This document shows, piece by piece, positions 9,036 to 18,116 of a DNA stretch of 64,000 nt. Position 1 is the stretch's first letter. Each line of letters opens with the position of its first letter. The translations under genes were made by a program, and so were the position numbers. Below the pieces are notes generated by a model. That model saw only the letters and a list, made by a program, of their open reading frames with translations, was not told where the DNA came from and searched no databases. The stretch comes from Pedobacter endophyticus. Its GTDB lineage: Bacteria; Bacteroidota; Bacteroidia; Sphingobacteriales; Sphingobacteriaceae. The stretch is from contig NZ_CP064939.1 of assembly GCF_015679185.1 (NCBI RefSeq), positions 4,402,001-4,466,000 of the forward strand. Reading direction: 5' to 3'.

Positions 9036-9344
9036 TTATATACGGTTCAAATTATATTTTCCCCTCAAAATTGTTGCTACTTTTCCTGTAGGATTGATTT
9101 GGTGCACCTTATCTGGCTTAACCTTTCGGTAAGTAATTGAAACCCTTCTATCCCTTTTTATTATGATGCCATTAATATTGTCTTTCTTCCGTGGTGGTAT
9201 GCCATGTGTGAATTTGCTACGGGCATCGTCCTGCATAATATAAAGGGATCGTCGGGGAATCTCGATCTCATACTGTGTTTCTGGCACTAGGATATCGTGA
9301 TCTACATCTTCCGTGCAGCTCCCAACTTCTATCGGAACCCGAAA
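9036..9344 (-). pseudogene. C-terminal fragment of an AlkB-like 2-oxoglutarate/Fe(II) dioxygenase
   Basis: The open frame (no ATG until 9287) ends with IPRRSLYIMQDDARSKFTHGI, then PPRKKDNINGIIIKRDRRVSI and TYRKVK. This has the C-terminal pattern of AlkB family proteins: RSLxxMxxxAR, xxHxIxxR, the distal His (in FTHGI) and the double-Arg 2-oxoglutarate clamp (RDRRVSITYR). The N-terminal two-thirds with the HxD iron ligands are missing; a stop (TAA) lies just upstream of 9344. Family role: oxidative dealkylation of nucleic acid bases. As read it cannot be active. Confidence 0.6.
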
Positions 9345-9552
9345 TTATTAGATTAAGGGTTTTCAGGTTATGCGTAATGAAGGTTATACTGTGAATTCAT
9401 GCGAAAACAGATCAATATGAGGTTAATCGATATATTAGTTTGGGCTTAACTCTCATAGTGATACAAGAATCATGCCTTTCTTAATTTCTCTTTTAACTTT
9501 CCAGTGTAAATTTTGAACCAGGGAGGCTTCTGGTAAGTAGACGATACTCTCA

Positions 9553-10722
9553 CTACTGGATACGAACTTCTGAAGGGCGGTATTCAAATGGCAGCTGGTC
9601 GGCCAGGCGTTTTTTAGACCAATATCCTCTGATTAGAAACGTTTTGTAACCGGTGTAAACACTACCTCTCTGATCAATCAGTGCTTCGTTTAAGTATAAT
9701 AATAATTGCGAACTTTTTCCTTCCGGATCCACGGGAGGGAACCCTATATCATTTGGCATTTTATCCTTTAAGATCTTAAGGTCGATCTCCACTTGTTCGG
9801 GCAGCTGTTTTTGCAACCGGGCTGCTTTTTTAGGCTTATAGATGATATTTAGGGCGTTAAATTTGTAGGAGACAAAGGAGCTGTCAAGTCTTGCAACAAA
9901 TTTACTCAGTTTAACAGGGGTAGGGATCATGTAAGCGCGCCGATCGAATATGTTACTGCTCTTGACCATCTGGTTCGCAATAAACCCTTCTTCCAAAAGC
10001 GTGTTGCTGTACACAGACCTTAGAAAATGCATTAGCGAGCCTTCATATGCTTTAAGCCTGTTTTCCTCCCACGTTCTTTTTTGCTCCTTAGTTCCTTCTA
10101 TTTCCTCAAAAGTAGTCTCACCATCGTAAGAAGTGATACTGTTTTTGGAACTATATTCAAATGCACGTAAAAGATATTTTATCCGGTAACCTAATATACG
10201 ATTTTCGATTACGATCAAATCATCAGCTTCCGCTTTTAAAGTCAGGTTATGGAGATCAGGTTCCTTACCGGTTAGGGAAATAATTTCCGGATTCACTATG
10301 AAACATTCTTCCATATCTGCCGATTTGCCCAAAAACTGATCACTGAATATGCTCATGTAGCGCTCCCGATTTTTGTCTCCCCGGATGTAGACTTCGTCAA
10401 GTATCATGGATTTTGCTTGTAGTTTTATCAATAGCCTGAGGGATTTATTACGTAAGGTAACGTCTATTGAGGGACTGTTATAGCCAAGCATCCTGGTTGA
10501 GATTAAATAATTTCCGGGCTGTAACTCAGCAAATGCGAAGTGACCGGTGACACCTGTTGCAGTAATCTTCTGTGAACCACTGATAAATACCGTTGCCCCC
10601 TGCAAAGGTTGATTGTTTTCATCCGTAACAGTTCCCCAAATTTCGTAAAGTTCCTGCGCAAAGAGGGCATCGCCTATGAAAATATTGAAAATTAAATAGA
10701 GTAAAAATAGCAAACGGTTCAT
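9553..10722 (-). CDS. Exported protein with carboxypeptidase-like regulatory domain
   Basis: A 389-residue exported protein. A signal peptide (MNRLLFLLYLIFNIFIGDALFAQ) precedes a carboxypeptidase D regulatory-like beta-sandwich at about residues 28-110 (IWGTVTDENNQPLQGATVFI, then the repeat pattern GxFxxxxLxPGxYxxxxxxxGY). This domain is common at the start of Bacteroidota envelope proteins. The rest, about residues 115-389, is not a TonB-dependent barrel: it is short and mixed alpha/beta and resembles the uncharacterised envelope proteins that share this domain. Probable location is periplasm or outer membrane. Monocistronic; no partner gene suggests its substrate. Confidence 0.8.
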   Translation of the reverse strand: MNRLLFLLYLIFNIFIGDALFAQELYEIWGTVTDENNQPLQGATVFISGSQKITATGVTGHFAFAELQPGNYLISTRMLGYNSPSIDVTLRNKSLRLLIKLQAKSMILDEVYIRGDKNRERYMSIFSDQFLGKSADMEECFIVNPEIISLTGKEPDLHNLTLKAEADDLIVIENRILGYRIKYLLRAFEYSSKNSITSYDGETTFEEIEGTKEQKRTWEENRLKAYEGSLMHFLRSVYSNTLLEEGFIANQMVKSSNIFDRRAYMIPTPVKLSKFVARLDSSFVSYKFNALNIIYKPKKAARLQKQLPEQVEIDLKILKDKMPNDIGFPPVDPEGKSSQLLLYLNEALIDQRGSVYTGYKTFLIRGYWSKKRLADQLPFEYRPSEVRIQ

Positions 10723-11242
10723 AAGTATTGATCTTCACTTCATTTTTGAGGAAACTGTTTAGACTGCTGCGAGCTTATTAATCTATCCGTACGCTTTGTA
10801 ACGGTAAAGGTTTATGCACTACAGGTATTTCGATATCAATTGTTCATATATTGTATCTAAAGGATATGTGATGTATTTATTAATATTGTTTGTGCGCCAC
10901 TGATTTGTTTCACATGTGCACGCCCATAACAACCTTATGAAGCATCTAGTGCCCGGTTGTTAGAAAGCGCATTTCAGTCCAGTCGATTGGGCAAAATAGT
11001 TCAACAGTTTACACAGGCTTCGTTTTGAAACTTTTTGAGTACATAGGCAATTAGATGTGGCCGAAATTCCCGATTCGTCATTCGTGTAATCTGGAAAGAT
11101 TTCAATATAGTACAATATCATTTTCAAAAATTCAGCTTTGACGGAAGACTCGGGGCACGTAATTGCTTACATGCAGAAGAGATCAGTTATCTAGTGGTCA
11201 TCTGTCTTTACTGTCGTTCAGCTCCAGCGATCTCTCAAGCAA
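10723..11242. other. Spacer of about 500 bases, no gene seen
   Basis: Reading all frames I find only short, interrupted segments with no coding character. Confidence 0.45.
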
Positions 11243-11404
11243 TTAAATCAGCATTTCCAATATTTTCAAAGTACGCTCATCGAGCTCACTCTCCTTCGAG
11301 AGATGACTGGCCAGTAGTTTAAAGACGCCCAGGCTTCCCTGGAGTTCATGCTTTCTTTTGTTTACATCTCCGGGATTGTTTGAGGGCGTATCGATAATTT
11401 TCAT
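11243..11404 (-). CDS. Small hypothetical protein, 53 residues
   Basis: ATG at 11404 and stop at 11243. The frame reads MKIIDTPSNNPGDVNKRKH, then ELQGSLGVFKLLASHL and SKESELDERTLKILEMLI. It is helical and charged with ordinary amino-acid use, unlike the surrounding spacer. The HELQGSLG stretch faintly recalls the dimerisation helix of histidine kinases, but there is no kinase domain. Could be a small regulator or the remnant of a sensor gene. Confidence 0.45.
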   Translation of the reverse strand: MKIIDTPSNNPGDVNKRKHELQGSLGVFKLLASHLSKESELDERTLKILEMLI

Positions 11405-11555
11405 CAGTAAGGTTTTCCTATAAGTTCGATATTATCGGCGTAGAATCATTATCCTATATGTAACATTATTGAATGGACCGCCTAGTTGTAAACTGCTGTA
11501 TAAAGTCCCGTGAAAAATGTAAAGATTTCCCCATTTTTGGCTGTTTTTTGTTTCG

Positions 11556-12269
11556 CTATGATCGCGAAATTACCTGATTATTGTTCTCAATAGCTGAAGC
11601 TTTCAATTGTAATCTGAACTCTTCATCACTTCCAAACCTGAGCTGTTTTATCGTTCTGATTTCATAACTGACTGAAAAACGCTCTGCTTCAAAAGGCCAG
11701 GGCTCCACAATGATCGCTGCTTCTTTTTGGTAGAGGAAATAAGAAATTCCGTCCGGTCCGGAGCTGATTTCTACCCGCCGGCCCTCTGGCGGGATCTGCG
11801 ACTGACAGATTAGCAATGAAAGGGCATCGCAAAATTCCAGAAGCGCATAGGTCATGTCAATTGATTTTTTTGTGATTCCCGCATCCTTGAGCCATTGCCG
11901 CTCTTGCTTTTTTAGATCTGTAATAAACTTTTTGGCCAATGGATCGCTTCCATGGACAAAGCAGATGTGCCGGGCTATGAGCAAAGCTATAAACCGGCTC
12001 TTGGTTGTTGCCATGTCCATCAATCTAGTCGAGCAGTCCAGGTCAAATCTGGTCTGTTTGAAATTGATCGGCGCTCCGTTATCATCGATCAGGGGATTGC
12101 GTTCAAATTCATTGAAAACATCATCATGTTCAGCTGTGGCGATGATGGTCTCCACCCATTTTTCAGGTCGGTCCGCGAGCCTCCACCTGGCGCATATTTG
12201 CCCGGCGAGCAGCCCGTGCGCCCGCTGGGTAATAATTTGCCAGCCTTTTTCCTCATATCTTGCGATCAT
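11556..12269 (-). CDS. DUF3891 family protein
   Basis: A 237-residue soluble protein. The N-terminus has the family pattern MIARYEEKGWQIITQRAHGLLAGQ, and conserved His/Asp residues follow (ATAEHDDVFNEFE, then FDLDCSTRLMDMATTKSRFIALLIARHI). Their spacing (RAHGxLAGQ, then AEHDD) resembles an HD-type metal site, but that is inference. The C-terminal about 90 residues are duplicated as a dead fragment at 5182-5472. The function of the family is unknown. Likely intact; the ATG at 12269 gives a normal length. Confidence 0.85.
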   Translation of the reverse strand: MIARYEEKGWQIITQRAHGLLAGQICARWRLADRPEKWVETIIATAEHDDVFNEFERNPLIDDNGAPINFKQTRFDLDCSTRLMDMATTKSRFIALLIARHICFVHGSDPLAKKFITDLKKQERQWLKDAGITKKSIDMTYALLEFCDALSLLICQSQIPPEGRRVEISSGPDGISYFLYQKEAAIIVEPWPFEAERFSVSYEIRTIKQLRFGSDEEFRLQLKASAIENNNQVISRS

Positions 12270-13042
12270 TTATAAGCAATCGTTTTTTATGGTTCACCAA
12301 ATCAACAAAATATTGTTCGATAGGTTTTACCTGATATTCCATGAGCAATAGGATATACGCCTGTTCCGGAACTGCATGTCTGAACGTGGCCAATAGTTGC
12401 TCCGATTTTGTCTTTCGCAGTGCTTGTCACTGATTTTAGCACAGTGCTTGAAATGATTAAAAATTCCTTGTTTCGCTGATCGAGAACAATTCAAGGCTTT
12501 GTTATATTATAGTAGAGCTTTTCTATGTATAAACAAATAGACCTCCTCAGATTGAAGAGCTAGTCCTCTCAAGACCCATAGGTTTACCGATCAATTCGGT
12601 GTGATTAATTTTTCAACTTCTAACGGCAAACAAACACACCATTGGTACTGAAATCCGTCAATTACAAACAGTCGATCTATCTAGTTAATAACGGCTAATG
12701 AGATTTTTAAGCTCTTCACTTGCTTTAAGGTCACTTTGCAAAATAGAATTTTCATCATTGTCATGTTTCCAAAAGTCAATTTTCCAACGCTAATTCTAGT
12801 ACAATTTCTTCTGGTTTTTATAGTGTGTCATATGTGTTATGCGTAAAGGTTCTTTTATTAAAATACAAGATCAATATCAGACTAGGATTTTTCAAAATAA
12901 AACGTTTCAAATTAGCTCTAATACAAACTTGGGTTAAGTTAATCTATCGAATCCATCTAAGTTGCTTCATTTTGAATGCAATTTTTATTTAAATTTAAAA
13001 CTGTTTAAAAAATTCATCCCATATCTTTTTGCCCTTATTTCA
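12270..13042. other. AT-rich spacer of about 770 bases
   Basis: No frame with coding character was found. Several T and A runs. The base composition is visibly more AT-rich than the flanking genes. Confidence 0.4.
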
Positions 13043-13466
13043 TCAGCCTTTTTGAATCAAATTGATTCTATGAAACCATTCCCGTTTTTTGCTCGACTTA
13101 TAAAGTGATATCCCCCCCTCATCTTTGATGAACGATTTCTTAACGACAAATTTTGCGTTTTTATATTGCACGATGTCAGCTGACAACTTCATTATTGCGT
13201 TTACTTGATTCAGGATTATCGTACATGCTTTCCAATATCCTTCTTAGATTCGAATTGGCAGTTGACATTTTATCCTCGAATCCAGAGAATATATTTCCTA
13301 ATCTAAAATGGTTTCTCAACCCGGCTGTCATAGCGCCTCTCTTAAAACAAGCGTGTCGAGGGCCGATGCCTCGTATTTTTTTATACTCCATTGCTGTTGG
13401 GGTCTTCATTGTTGCTACTTTGCTTAATGGTTCTTGATTGCCCAACAATAGTATCAATGGGGACAA
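13043..13466 (-). other. Two overlapping short frames, possible remnant
   Basis: One frame (13176-13466) contains MTAGLRNHFRLGNIFSGFED, and an overlapping frame (ATG at 13192, stop at 13043) reads MKLSADIVQYKNAKFVVKK, then DEGGISLYKSSKKREWFHRI. The second looks more protein-like. They could be two parts of one gene joined by a shift, or chance. No family recognised. Confidence 0.2.
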
Positions 13467-13663
13467 CCTATGATTAAAAAAAAATTTTCATCAATATTAT
13501 AATTAAGATCTAAATTTCGTACGAATTATTGCGGGCAGTCTGCAATGCCAGTTGCATATTCTATTTGGTTTTAATGGTTTGAAAGTAGTTATTTAGTTTG
13601 GATCAGTTTTCTATAGGTAAAGAAAAGTTTCAAATTTCTTAAGGAACAAAGCACCGGCGGCAA

Positions 13664-14020
13664 CTATTCTGGATATTTGATCATTATAGGGATCATTGTA
13701 ACATCAACTGAGATATTTGGTAGGTGTATTCGGCTAAAAGCAGGCGAATTCTTTCCCCTGACGAGATAGTTTCCATTTTCGTCACTACCATCGATGTAAC
13801 ATTTGCTTTATGAAAGGCCTGATCTACAGGAAGAAGACTTGCCAGATCGTGAGCTATAAACATAACCTTGCCAGGTGAAGGTAATTTTCCTTTAAGAGTG
13901 TCTGGGCTTCTATGTTGTGCCCGTCAGGATTAACCGGCGTCTCTCCACAGCCATTATGCTCTTCTCCACCATAATTTGGATTTCCAAAAGAGCCAGTGCT
14001 ACTTGCAAAACCACTGCCAC
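13664..14020 (-). pseudogene. Remnant of an exported-protein gene, several frames
   Basis: Reading the minus strand, one frame gives GFASSTGSFGNPNYGGEEHN, then GCGETPVNPDGHNIEAQTLL. After a shift another gives YIDGSDENGNYLVRGKNSPAF, then LPNISVDVTMIPIMIKYPE and a stop at 13664. The DENGNYLV motif is like the turn found in carboxypeptidase-regulatory-type beta-sandwiches of Bacteroidota lipoproteins, similar in style to the gene at 1-965. At least one frameshift separates the parts. Confidence 0.35.
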
Positions 14021-14169
14021 TGCTATTTTATTTTGAATTATCTCCAGGCGAACTGTGATTTACGCAGGTCTAGCAAAGACAGTAAGATATCCATGACTGT
14101 CATCAGTATACTAGTAAAAATAGCTCCTCAGCAATCCTGTCACTCCAATTGTTAGTTATTGTTTATCTT

Positions 14170-14814
14170 CTAAAGCAGGTCGAGTAGATATTGACTACGG
14201 TCAAGGTGAACAATATTCTCATAAGCGGCGTTAATTTGTGGTTTATTGGGAAAACTTTCTTTAAGGCTTTCCATGATTTTCATTGCTTCTGACTTATGCC
14301 CGGTGATGATTATCAGGTTGTAAGCTCTTGATGTAACTTTTTGTATAGACTCTGGATCCAGTTGCGGACTGATCAAGGGAAGAGGGTCTTTGCTAATTAA
14401 GTTATAAACAGCATCATAGTCAGATTTAGCAAGCTTTTCTTTACCGAGAACATCTCTGAGTATGCCTCTTTTAATTAAAAAATCTCCGTCTCCAGGATGA
14501 CGCCTGATCCATTTTGAACAAAGCTCTTCGGATTCTGCATACTGACCAGTATAGTTCAGACAACTCCAAAGATTATGATAAGCAAGCCTGTAATCCGAAT
14601 CTTTCTGGATCGCCTTCTCAAACAGCGCTATGGATCGTTTCAAAGAGTCCTTTGGGTATAAAAGGCCGATGACTTTAAAGTATATCCGCGAAGCGGAGTC
14701 GTTCAATTCCCTTGCTTGCAAATTCACTTTTCTTTCATCATTTCTATTGTTACAAGCGACAATCGACCACAAAGAAATTAAGATAAAAAAACCGGCTATT
14801 TTACTTTTGAACAT
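14170..14814 (-). CDS. Lipoprotein with tetratricopeptide repeats
   Basis: A 214-residue protein with a lipoprotein signal peptide whose lipobox (SIVAC) places the lipidated Cys at about residue 21. Helical TPR-like pairs follow (SIALFEKAIQKDSDYRLAYHN, then YAESEELCSKWIRRHPGDGDF and LAKSDYDAVYNL). It probably acts as an envelope scaffold. No operon neighbours; the flanking DNA is decayed. The ATG at 14814 gives an intact signal peptide, so the gene appears functional. Confidence 0.7.
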   Translation of the reverse strand: MFKSKIAGFFILISLWSIVACNNRNDERKVNLQARELNDSASRIYFKVIGLLYPKDSLKRSIALFEKAIQKDSDYRLAYHNLWSCLNYTGQYAESEELCSKWIRRHPGDGDFLIKRGILRDVLGKEKLAKSDYDAVYNLISKDPLPLISPQLDPESIQKVTSRAYNLIIITGHKSEAMKIMESLKESFPNKPQINAAYENIVHLDRSQYLLDLL

Positions 14815-14950
14815 ATTTTAGATTGAATGATCCGTAATTGGAGAAGTTGACTCATGTTTCTATTTAGATTTCCTCGTCCGGCATTTGTTGCCGCACTGAT
14901 GTTTACTCTGAATTTAATAGCTGAGTTTGAACGGAAGTTCGCTGGCAGCA

Positions 14951-15115
14951 TTACTTTTCCTTAATATAAAGATTTTTGCCTGTCGCATCAATTACCGACT
15001 CTGCAAATGGGTCTGTTGTATCGGACATACCGAATGTAGCTCAAAATGCTCTATCAATAATCACCTGAACGTTTACGGTAGCCTGATAATTGCCAGAGGT
15101 AATAGAAGGTGTTAC
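14951..15115 (-). pseudogene. C-terminal remnant of an unknown protein
   Basis: On the minus strand the frame reads VTPSITSGNYQATVNVQVII, an in-frame TGA, then ATFGMSDTTDPFAESVIDAT and GKNLYIKEK with a stop at 14951. The composition is protein-like on both sides of the single internal stop, so this is probably a gene tail killed by one substitution. Family not recognised. Confidence 0.35.
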
Positions 15116-15140
15116 GGACAATGGTGCCGGGGCTGCTCAG

Positions 15141-15329
15141 TTACCCCAGCTGCCTTTTCCTACCTAGCACCTTATCATATGAGACTCCTTCTTTCGTAAT
15201 TCCAAACTTATCTCTGAAATATCGGAGGCAATAGATTTTGCAGAAATGCTGGGCAATCATTTTAAGCCACGAAGGCCCACATTCCATCACATCTAATTGC
15301 CTGTCATGCGGGAACCTTTTAAAAGACAT
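15141..15329 (-). pseudogene. Fragment of a C39 peptidase-containing ABC exporter
   Basis: The frame starts MSFKRFPHDRQLDVMECGPS, then WLKMIAQHFCKIYCLRYFRD and FGITKEGVSYDKVLG. This is the start of the double-glycine leader peptidase domain of bacteriocin exporters (compare MKFKIFKQLDSMDCGPTC at 26270). The catalytic Cys with its CGP context is kept, but the sequence breaks off before the His/Asp half. Only about 60 of an expected 730 residues remain. A relic of a second exporter beside the live one at 26 kb. Confidence 0.7.
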
Positions 15330-15623
15330 ATTTAGCTATATTTTTCCTAAAGTAACTTTTGTCTTTAATTATATCAAATTTAAAATTAAATATAATTATC
15401 GATAAGATTTCCAACTACCTTTTTTGTCTATTTTTTTATATTCTAAATGATTATTATACCTTTCATAAATTTTCTCTTAAACATGAATATGAAAAAACTA
15501 TAATTAACGTTCGATCAGCTATCGTAAGTTTTAAGGCTATCAGTCTTGAAGGAAAAAGGTCCATTAAAGACGATACCGAATCGAATGCGGATTAGATAAT
15601 CAATGTGACTTTTACTATCTAGA

Positions 15624-16249
15624 GGCAGGATCAAATACCTGGACGGCAATTCAATCGCTTGACATTATGGTGGTAACTGGTCAGGCAAGTGATGGCGGAT
15701 ATACGAATTATTTACTCACCTGCCTGCATCACATGTGCGGATCCGAGCAAGGTGGATTTTCAGGCTACGGATCCCAAGATGCTAATCCTTCGCGGCAGTG
15801 GTGAATTTGAGGGCGGGGCAGGAGTAAGAGTACATAATGGCGTTACCAAAGTCAATACTGGGTTTCATCTTGATTATCTAGCTAATATTTTTTGGATTAG
15901 GTGAGACGGCTTTTGGAGTATACACGGCAATTCAAACCACATGCCTGTCATCGGCTGTTTCATATTGCATGGTTGCTAATGGATTGTCAGGAATGGGATT
16001 AGCAATGAACAGTAATGATCTAACCAAAATTAGTGGAGTTATTGGTGCTTTTATAGCCCTGAGGACAAAATGGGGTGAGTTACAAACGATGGTATGACTG
16101 CTGCGCTCCATGCCGGTGCATATGGTAGTGCGTCAGCGGCATGGGCAACATTTTCTACAAGTAAGGGTGCATTGCGGACCTATTTTGTTTTGGAGGGGAG
16201 TGATACGCTTTGGAACGTTGCAAACATCCTTTACGAACATTTATATTGA
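15624..16249 (+). pseudogene. Tail of a large surface or polymorphic-toxin-like protein, frameshifted
   Basis: At least three frames join into one plausible tail. One reads YSPACITCADPSKVDFQATD, then GSGEFEGGAGVRVHNGVTKV and NTGFHLDYL. After a shift at a T run near 15890 comes GLGETAFGVYTAIQTT, then GLSGMGLAMNSNDLTKISGV. After another shift near 16075 comes NDGMTAALHAGAYGSASAAW, then TYFVLEGSDTLWNVANILYE, stopping at 16249. The Gly/Ala-rich, amphipathic character and the position directly before a small two-helix membrane protein recall RHS/polymorphic toxin C-termini followed by immunity genes. That is inference, and the family is not certain. Not functional as read. Confidence 0.4.
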
Positions 16250-16261
16250 CAGTTAGACTTA

Positions 16262-16768
16262 ATGATGGAGTACAAGATGAATGAAGAAGGGCTGGAGTTC
16301 CTTAATCAAAAAATAGTAGACGGAAAGATAGATGTCATAAAAGCAACAATATTTACTATTGCTCTACCAATTATATTTGTTATGTTCAAGAGTAACTTTT
16401 TTAGCAATGTGATAAAGCCTCAGTTTCTTTTCTCCTCAATTGTTGTCTTTATCTTTGGGTGTTATGCGTTTATTTACCGAACGTATAAAAAGAATTCAGC
16501 AATTGGACTTTTTGTAAAAGAATTCTCCTTCAGTGACAATAAAGAATTGAAAATTGAGACGTTAGGGGAAAAATCTTTTTCTTGTCTATTATCTGAACTA
16601 AAATTAATGGATGGCTATAAGGGAGGAGGGAAAATGACTGATGTTTTTGGTGAGCCTACATTTAGATTGGAAAATCCTAATGGAAGAGTCATCGGATATA
16701 TGATATCAACCCATTGGAACCAATGGGGAAAGTTAAGAGACACGTTTTCAAACAAAAATAATTTATAA
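16262..16768 (+). CDS. Two-helix membrane protein, candidate immunity protein
   Basis: A 168-residue protein with two hydrophobic segments (ATIFTIALPIIFVMFK and FLFSSIVVFIFGCYAFIY) and a cytosolic domain of about 95 residues (FSFSDNKELKIETLGEKSF, then GGKMTDVFGEPTFRLENPNG). It starts 12 bases after the stop of the toxin-like tail on the same strand. Small single-domain membrane proteins immediately downstream of a toxin tail are commonly its immunity partner. It is intact while the upstream gene is broken, as expected if immunity is kept longest. No family recognised; the role is inferred from position. Confidence 0.5.
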   Translation: MMEYKMNEEGLEFLNQKIVDGKIDVIKATIFTIALPIIFVMFKSNFFSNVIKPQFLFSSIVVFIFGCYAFIYRTYKKNSAIGLFVKEFSFSDNKELKIETLGEKSFSCLLSELKLMDGYKGGGKMTDVFGEPTFRLENPNGRVIGYMISTHWNQWGKLRDTFSNKNNL

Positions 16769-16792
16769 TTTCTGATAAGCACAGGTATATTC

Positions 16793-17023
16793 ATGTACCT
16801 ATTGCTATTCTTTATTGATGGCTATAAAACGGGAATTTGCTATCACCTTTTGCACCATCACGATGAACAGGCTTCATTATTTACAAAAAACCTTATCAAT
16901 AATATCGCTAATAATTCTTCCTACCAAAAACTTGTATTCCGGGTTTTGGATTATAATTTATCCTACCGAACAGGCGATTGGATAAAAACTACTTTCAAAA
17001 AAAGTTATCATCTCGCAGATTAA
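16793..17023 (+). CDS. Hypothetical protein, 76 residues
   Basis: A short frame with MYLLLFFIDGYKTGICYHLL, then FTKNLINNIANNSSYQKLVF and SYRTGDWIKTTFKKSYHLAD. Amino-acid use is plausible but there is no known domain. It could be a remnant of a larger gene in this decayed stretch. Confidence 0.25.
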   Translation: MYLLLFFIDGYKTGICYHLLHHHDEQASLFTKNLINNIANNSSYQKLVFRVLDYNLSYRTGDWIKTTFKKSYHLAD

Positions 17024-17057
17024 GTTATGTCAGGGTAACTGCCCTACATAATGCACG

Positions 17058-17318
17058 CCTAGTCATGCTCGAAATGTTGAGCTATCACTTGCTTCGGGAG
17101 ATACCATTTGCAACGTTAATGCGGATTATCTGGTAGGCGTGGGTTTTGCAGATTAAGCTAATGCTAAATTTGTAAAAAGACAAATATCGTCCTATATCCA
17201 TACCATTTCCCCAAGAGATGAAAAATACAACCCGCCGAGGGATATGCTCGGTTCGGTTCGGGTAAAAAAAGCGGATTTCCTCAAAGTAACTGGTTTCGAC
17301 GAATCCATCGAGGTTTAG
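17058..17318 (+). pseudogene. Glycosyltransferase family 2 fragment with internal stop
   Basis: One frame reads HARNVELSLASGDTICNVNA, then DYLVGVGFAD, an in-frame TAA, then ANAKFVKRQISSYIHTISPR and YNPPRDMLGSVRVKKADFLK, ending VTGFDESIEV and a stop. The pattern NVELSLASGDxxxNxDAD (here NVNAD) and later GSxxVKKxDFxKVxGFDE is that of GT-A fold glycosyltransferases with a galactosyltransferase-like C-terminal motif. The start, the GFDE-G-Y-G continuation and the C-terminus are missing. Probably debris of a peptide or surface glycosylation locus like the live one at 19.8-21.5 kb. Confidence 0.6.
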
Positions 17319-17532
17319 CCGTTCCTGATCATTGATAAGTTATTAATTCAAAACACTAGATCAAGGATCGGTCGCGGTCACGCTCATCCTAAACATCAGG
17401 TTCTCTTTCAAATAAGCTTTTGGTCATTGCTTGTTCTCATCATACATTAATATACAACAACCTATATACCTGCTAACAAGAGTTCTTTACCCTCAGCGGG
17501 TGAAGTCCGGTAACTCCCCACTATCACCTGTC
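17319..17532. other. Short spacer in decayed region
   Basis: No gene recognised between the glycosyltransferase fragment and the transposase fragment. Confidence 0.4.
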
Positions 17533-17833
17533 TCAAAATATTCTGCAAGTAGCAAAAGATAAAGCCTTTATGTGCTCTACTGAGTCGACGGCTGTGATTG
17601 AAAGTTGTGGATGTTCCGACCCATACTGGTTCTCCGTCACTTTTGGTGAATTATGCTGATTTTGCAAGTACCATTTTCGTAGCAGCTGAAACCCTCCCTT
17701 GCCGTACATCTTCTTTAATATGATTGACCTGCCCTTCAACCTGCCCATTCCTTATATTGGTTGTCACTGCGTTATTTACTGCATCATAGACTTTTAAAAG
17801 GTTTTTAGCAAATTGTTTAAAACACGGCTTCAA
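17533..17833 (-). mobile_element. ISL3-type transposase fragment (C-terminus)
   Basis: One frame reads FKQFAKNLLKVYDAVNNAVT, then TNIRNGQVEGQVNHIKED. After a shift near 17710 the neighbouring frame gives KKMYGKGGFQLLRKWYLQN. The N-G-Q-V-E-G-x-x-N-x-I-K followed by MYGxxxFxLLR is the C-terminal signature of ISL3-family transposases (catalytic Glu in VEG). The N-terminal DD region and both inverted ends are missing. A dead insertion sequence remnant. Confidence 0.6.
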
Positions 17834-18116
17834 TTCAGATTTTCAGTTTGCTATCCTTTTTAGTCTTTTAGGTTTAATGCTTTAACTAACTTTTTCATTT
17901 CTTCATTTGTGGGTATTTTTCAAATAGAAGCTTTAGAAAATCTTTGTCATCAACTCTTTTTAGTTCACAGCGCTTCACGTATTGCATAAGTGATAATCTG
18001 GTGGGAGGCCAGGTTTTAACAGTGTGTTTTCAACAACACAACTTTGCAATTTATTACAATTCACCTGTTTGTTTTTCAAAAAAGAATTAGATATATTTGG
18101 TATAAGTTTAAAGGTT
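17834..18116. other. Spacer upstream of the peptide cluster
   Basis: No gene recognised. A frame continuous with the next gene begins at 18024, but its N-terminal part (MFSTTQLCNLLQFTCLFFKK) lacks coding character. Confidence 0.4.

Noticed and set aside
15359..15595. 78-residue plus-strand protein
   Set aside because: Very AT-rich codon use (Ile, Lys, Asn, Phe) without pattern, in a decayed region; probably chance.
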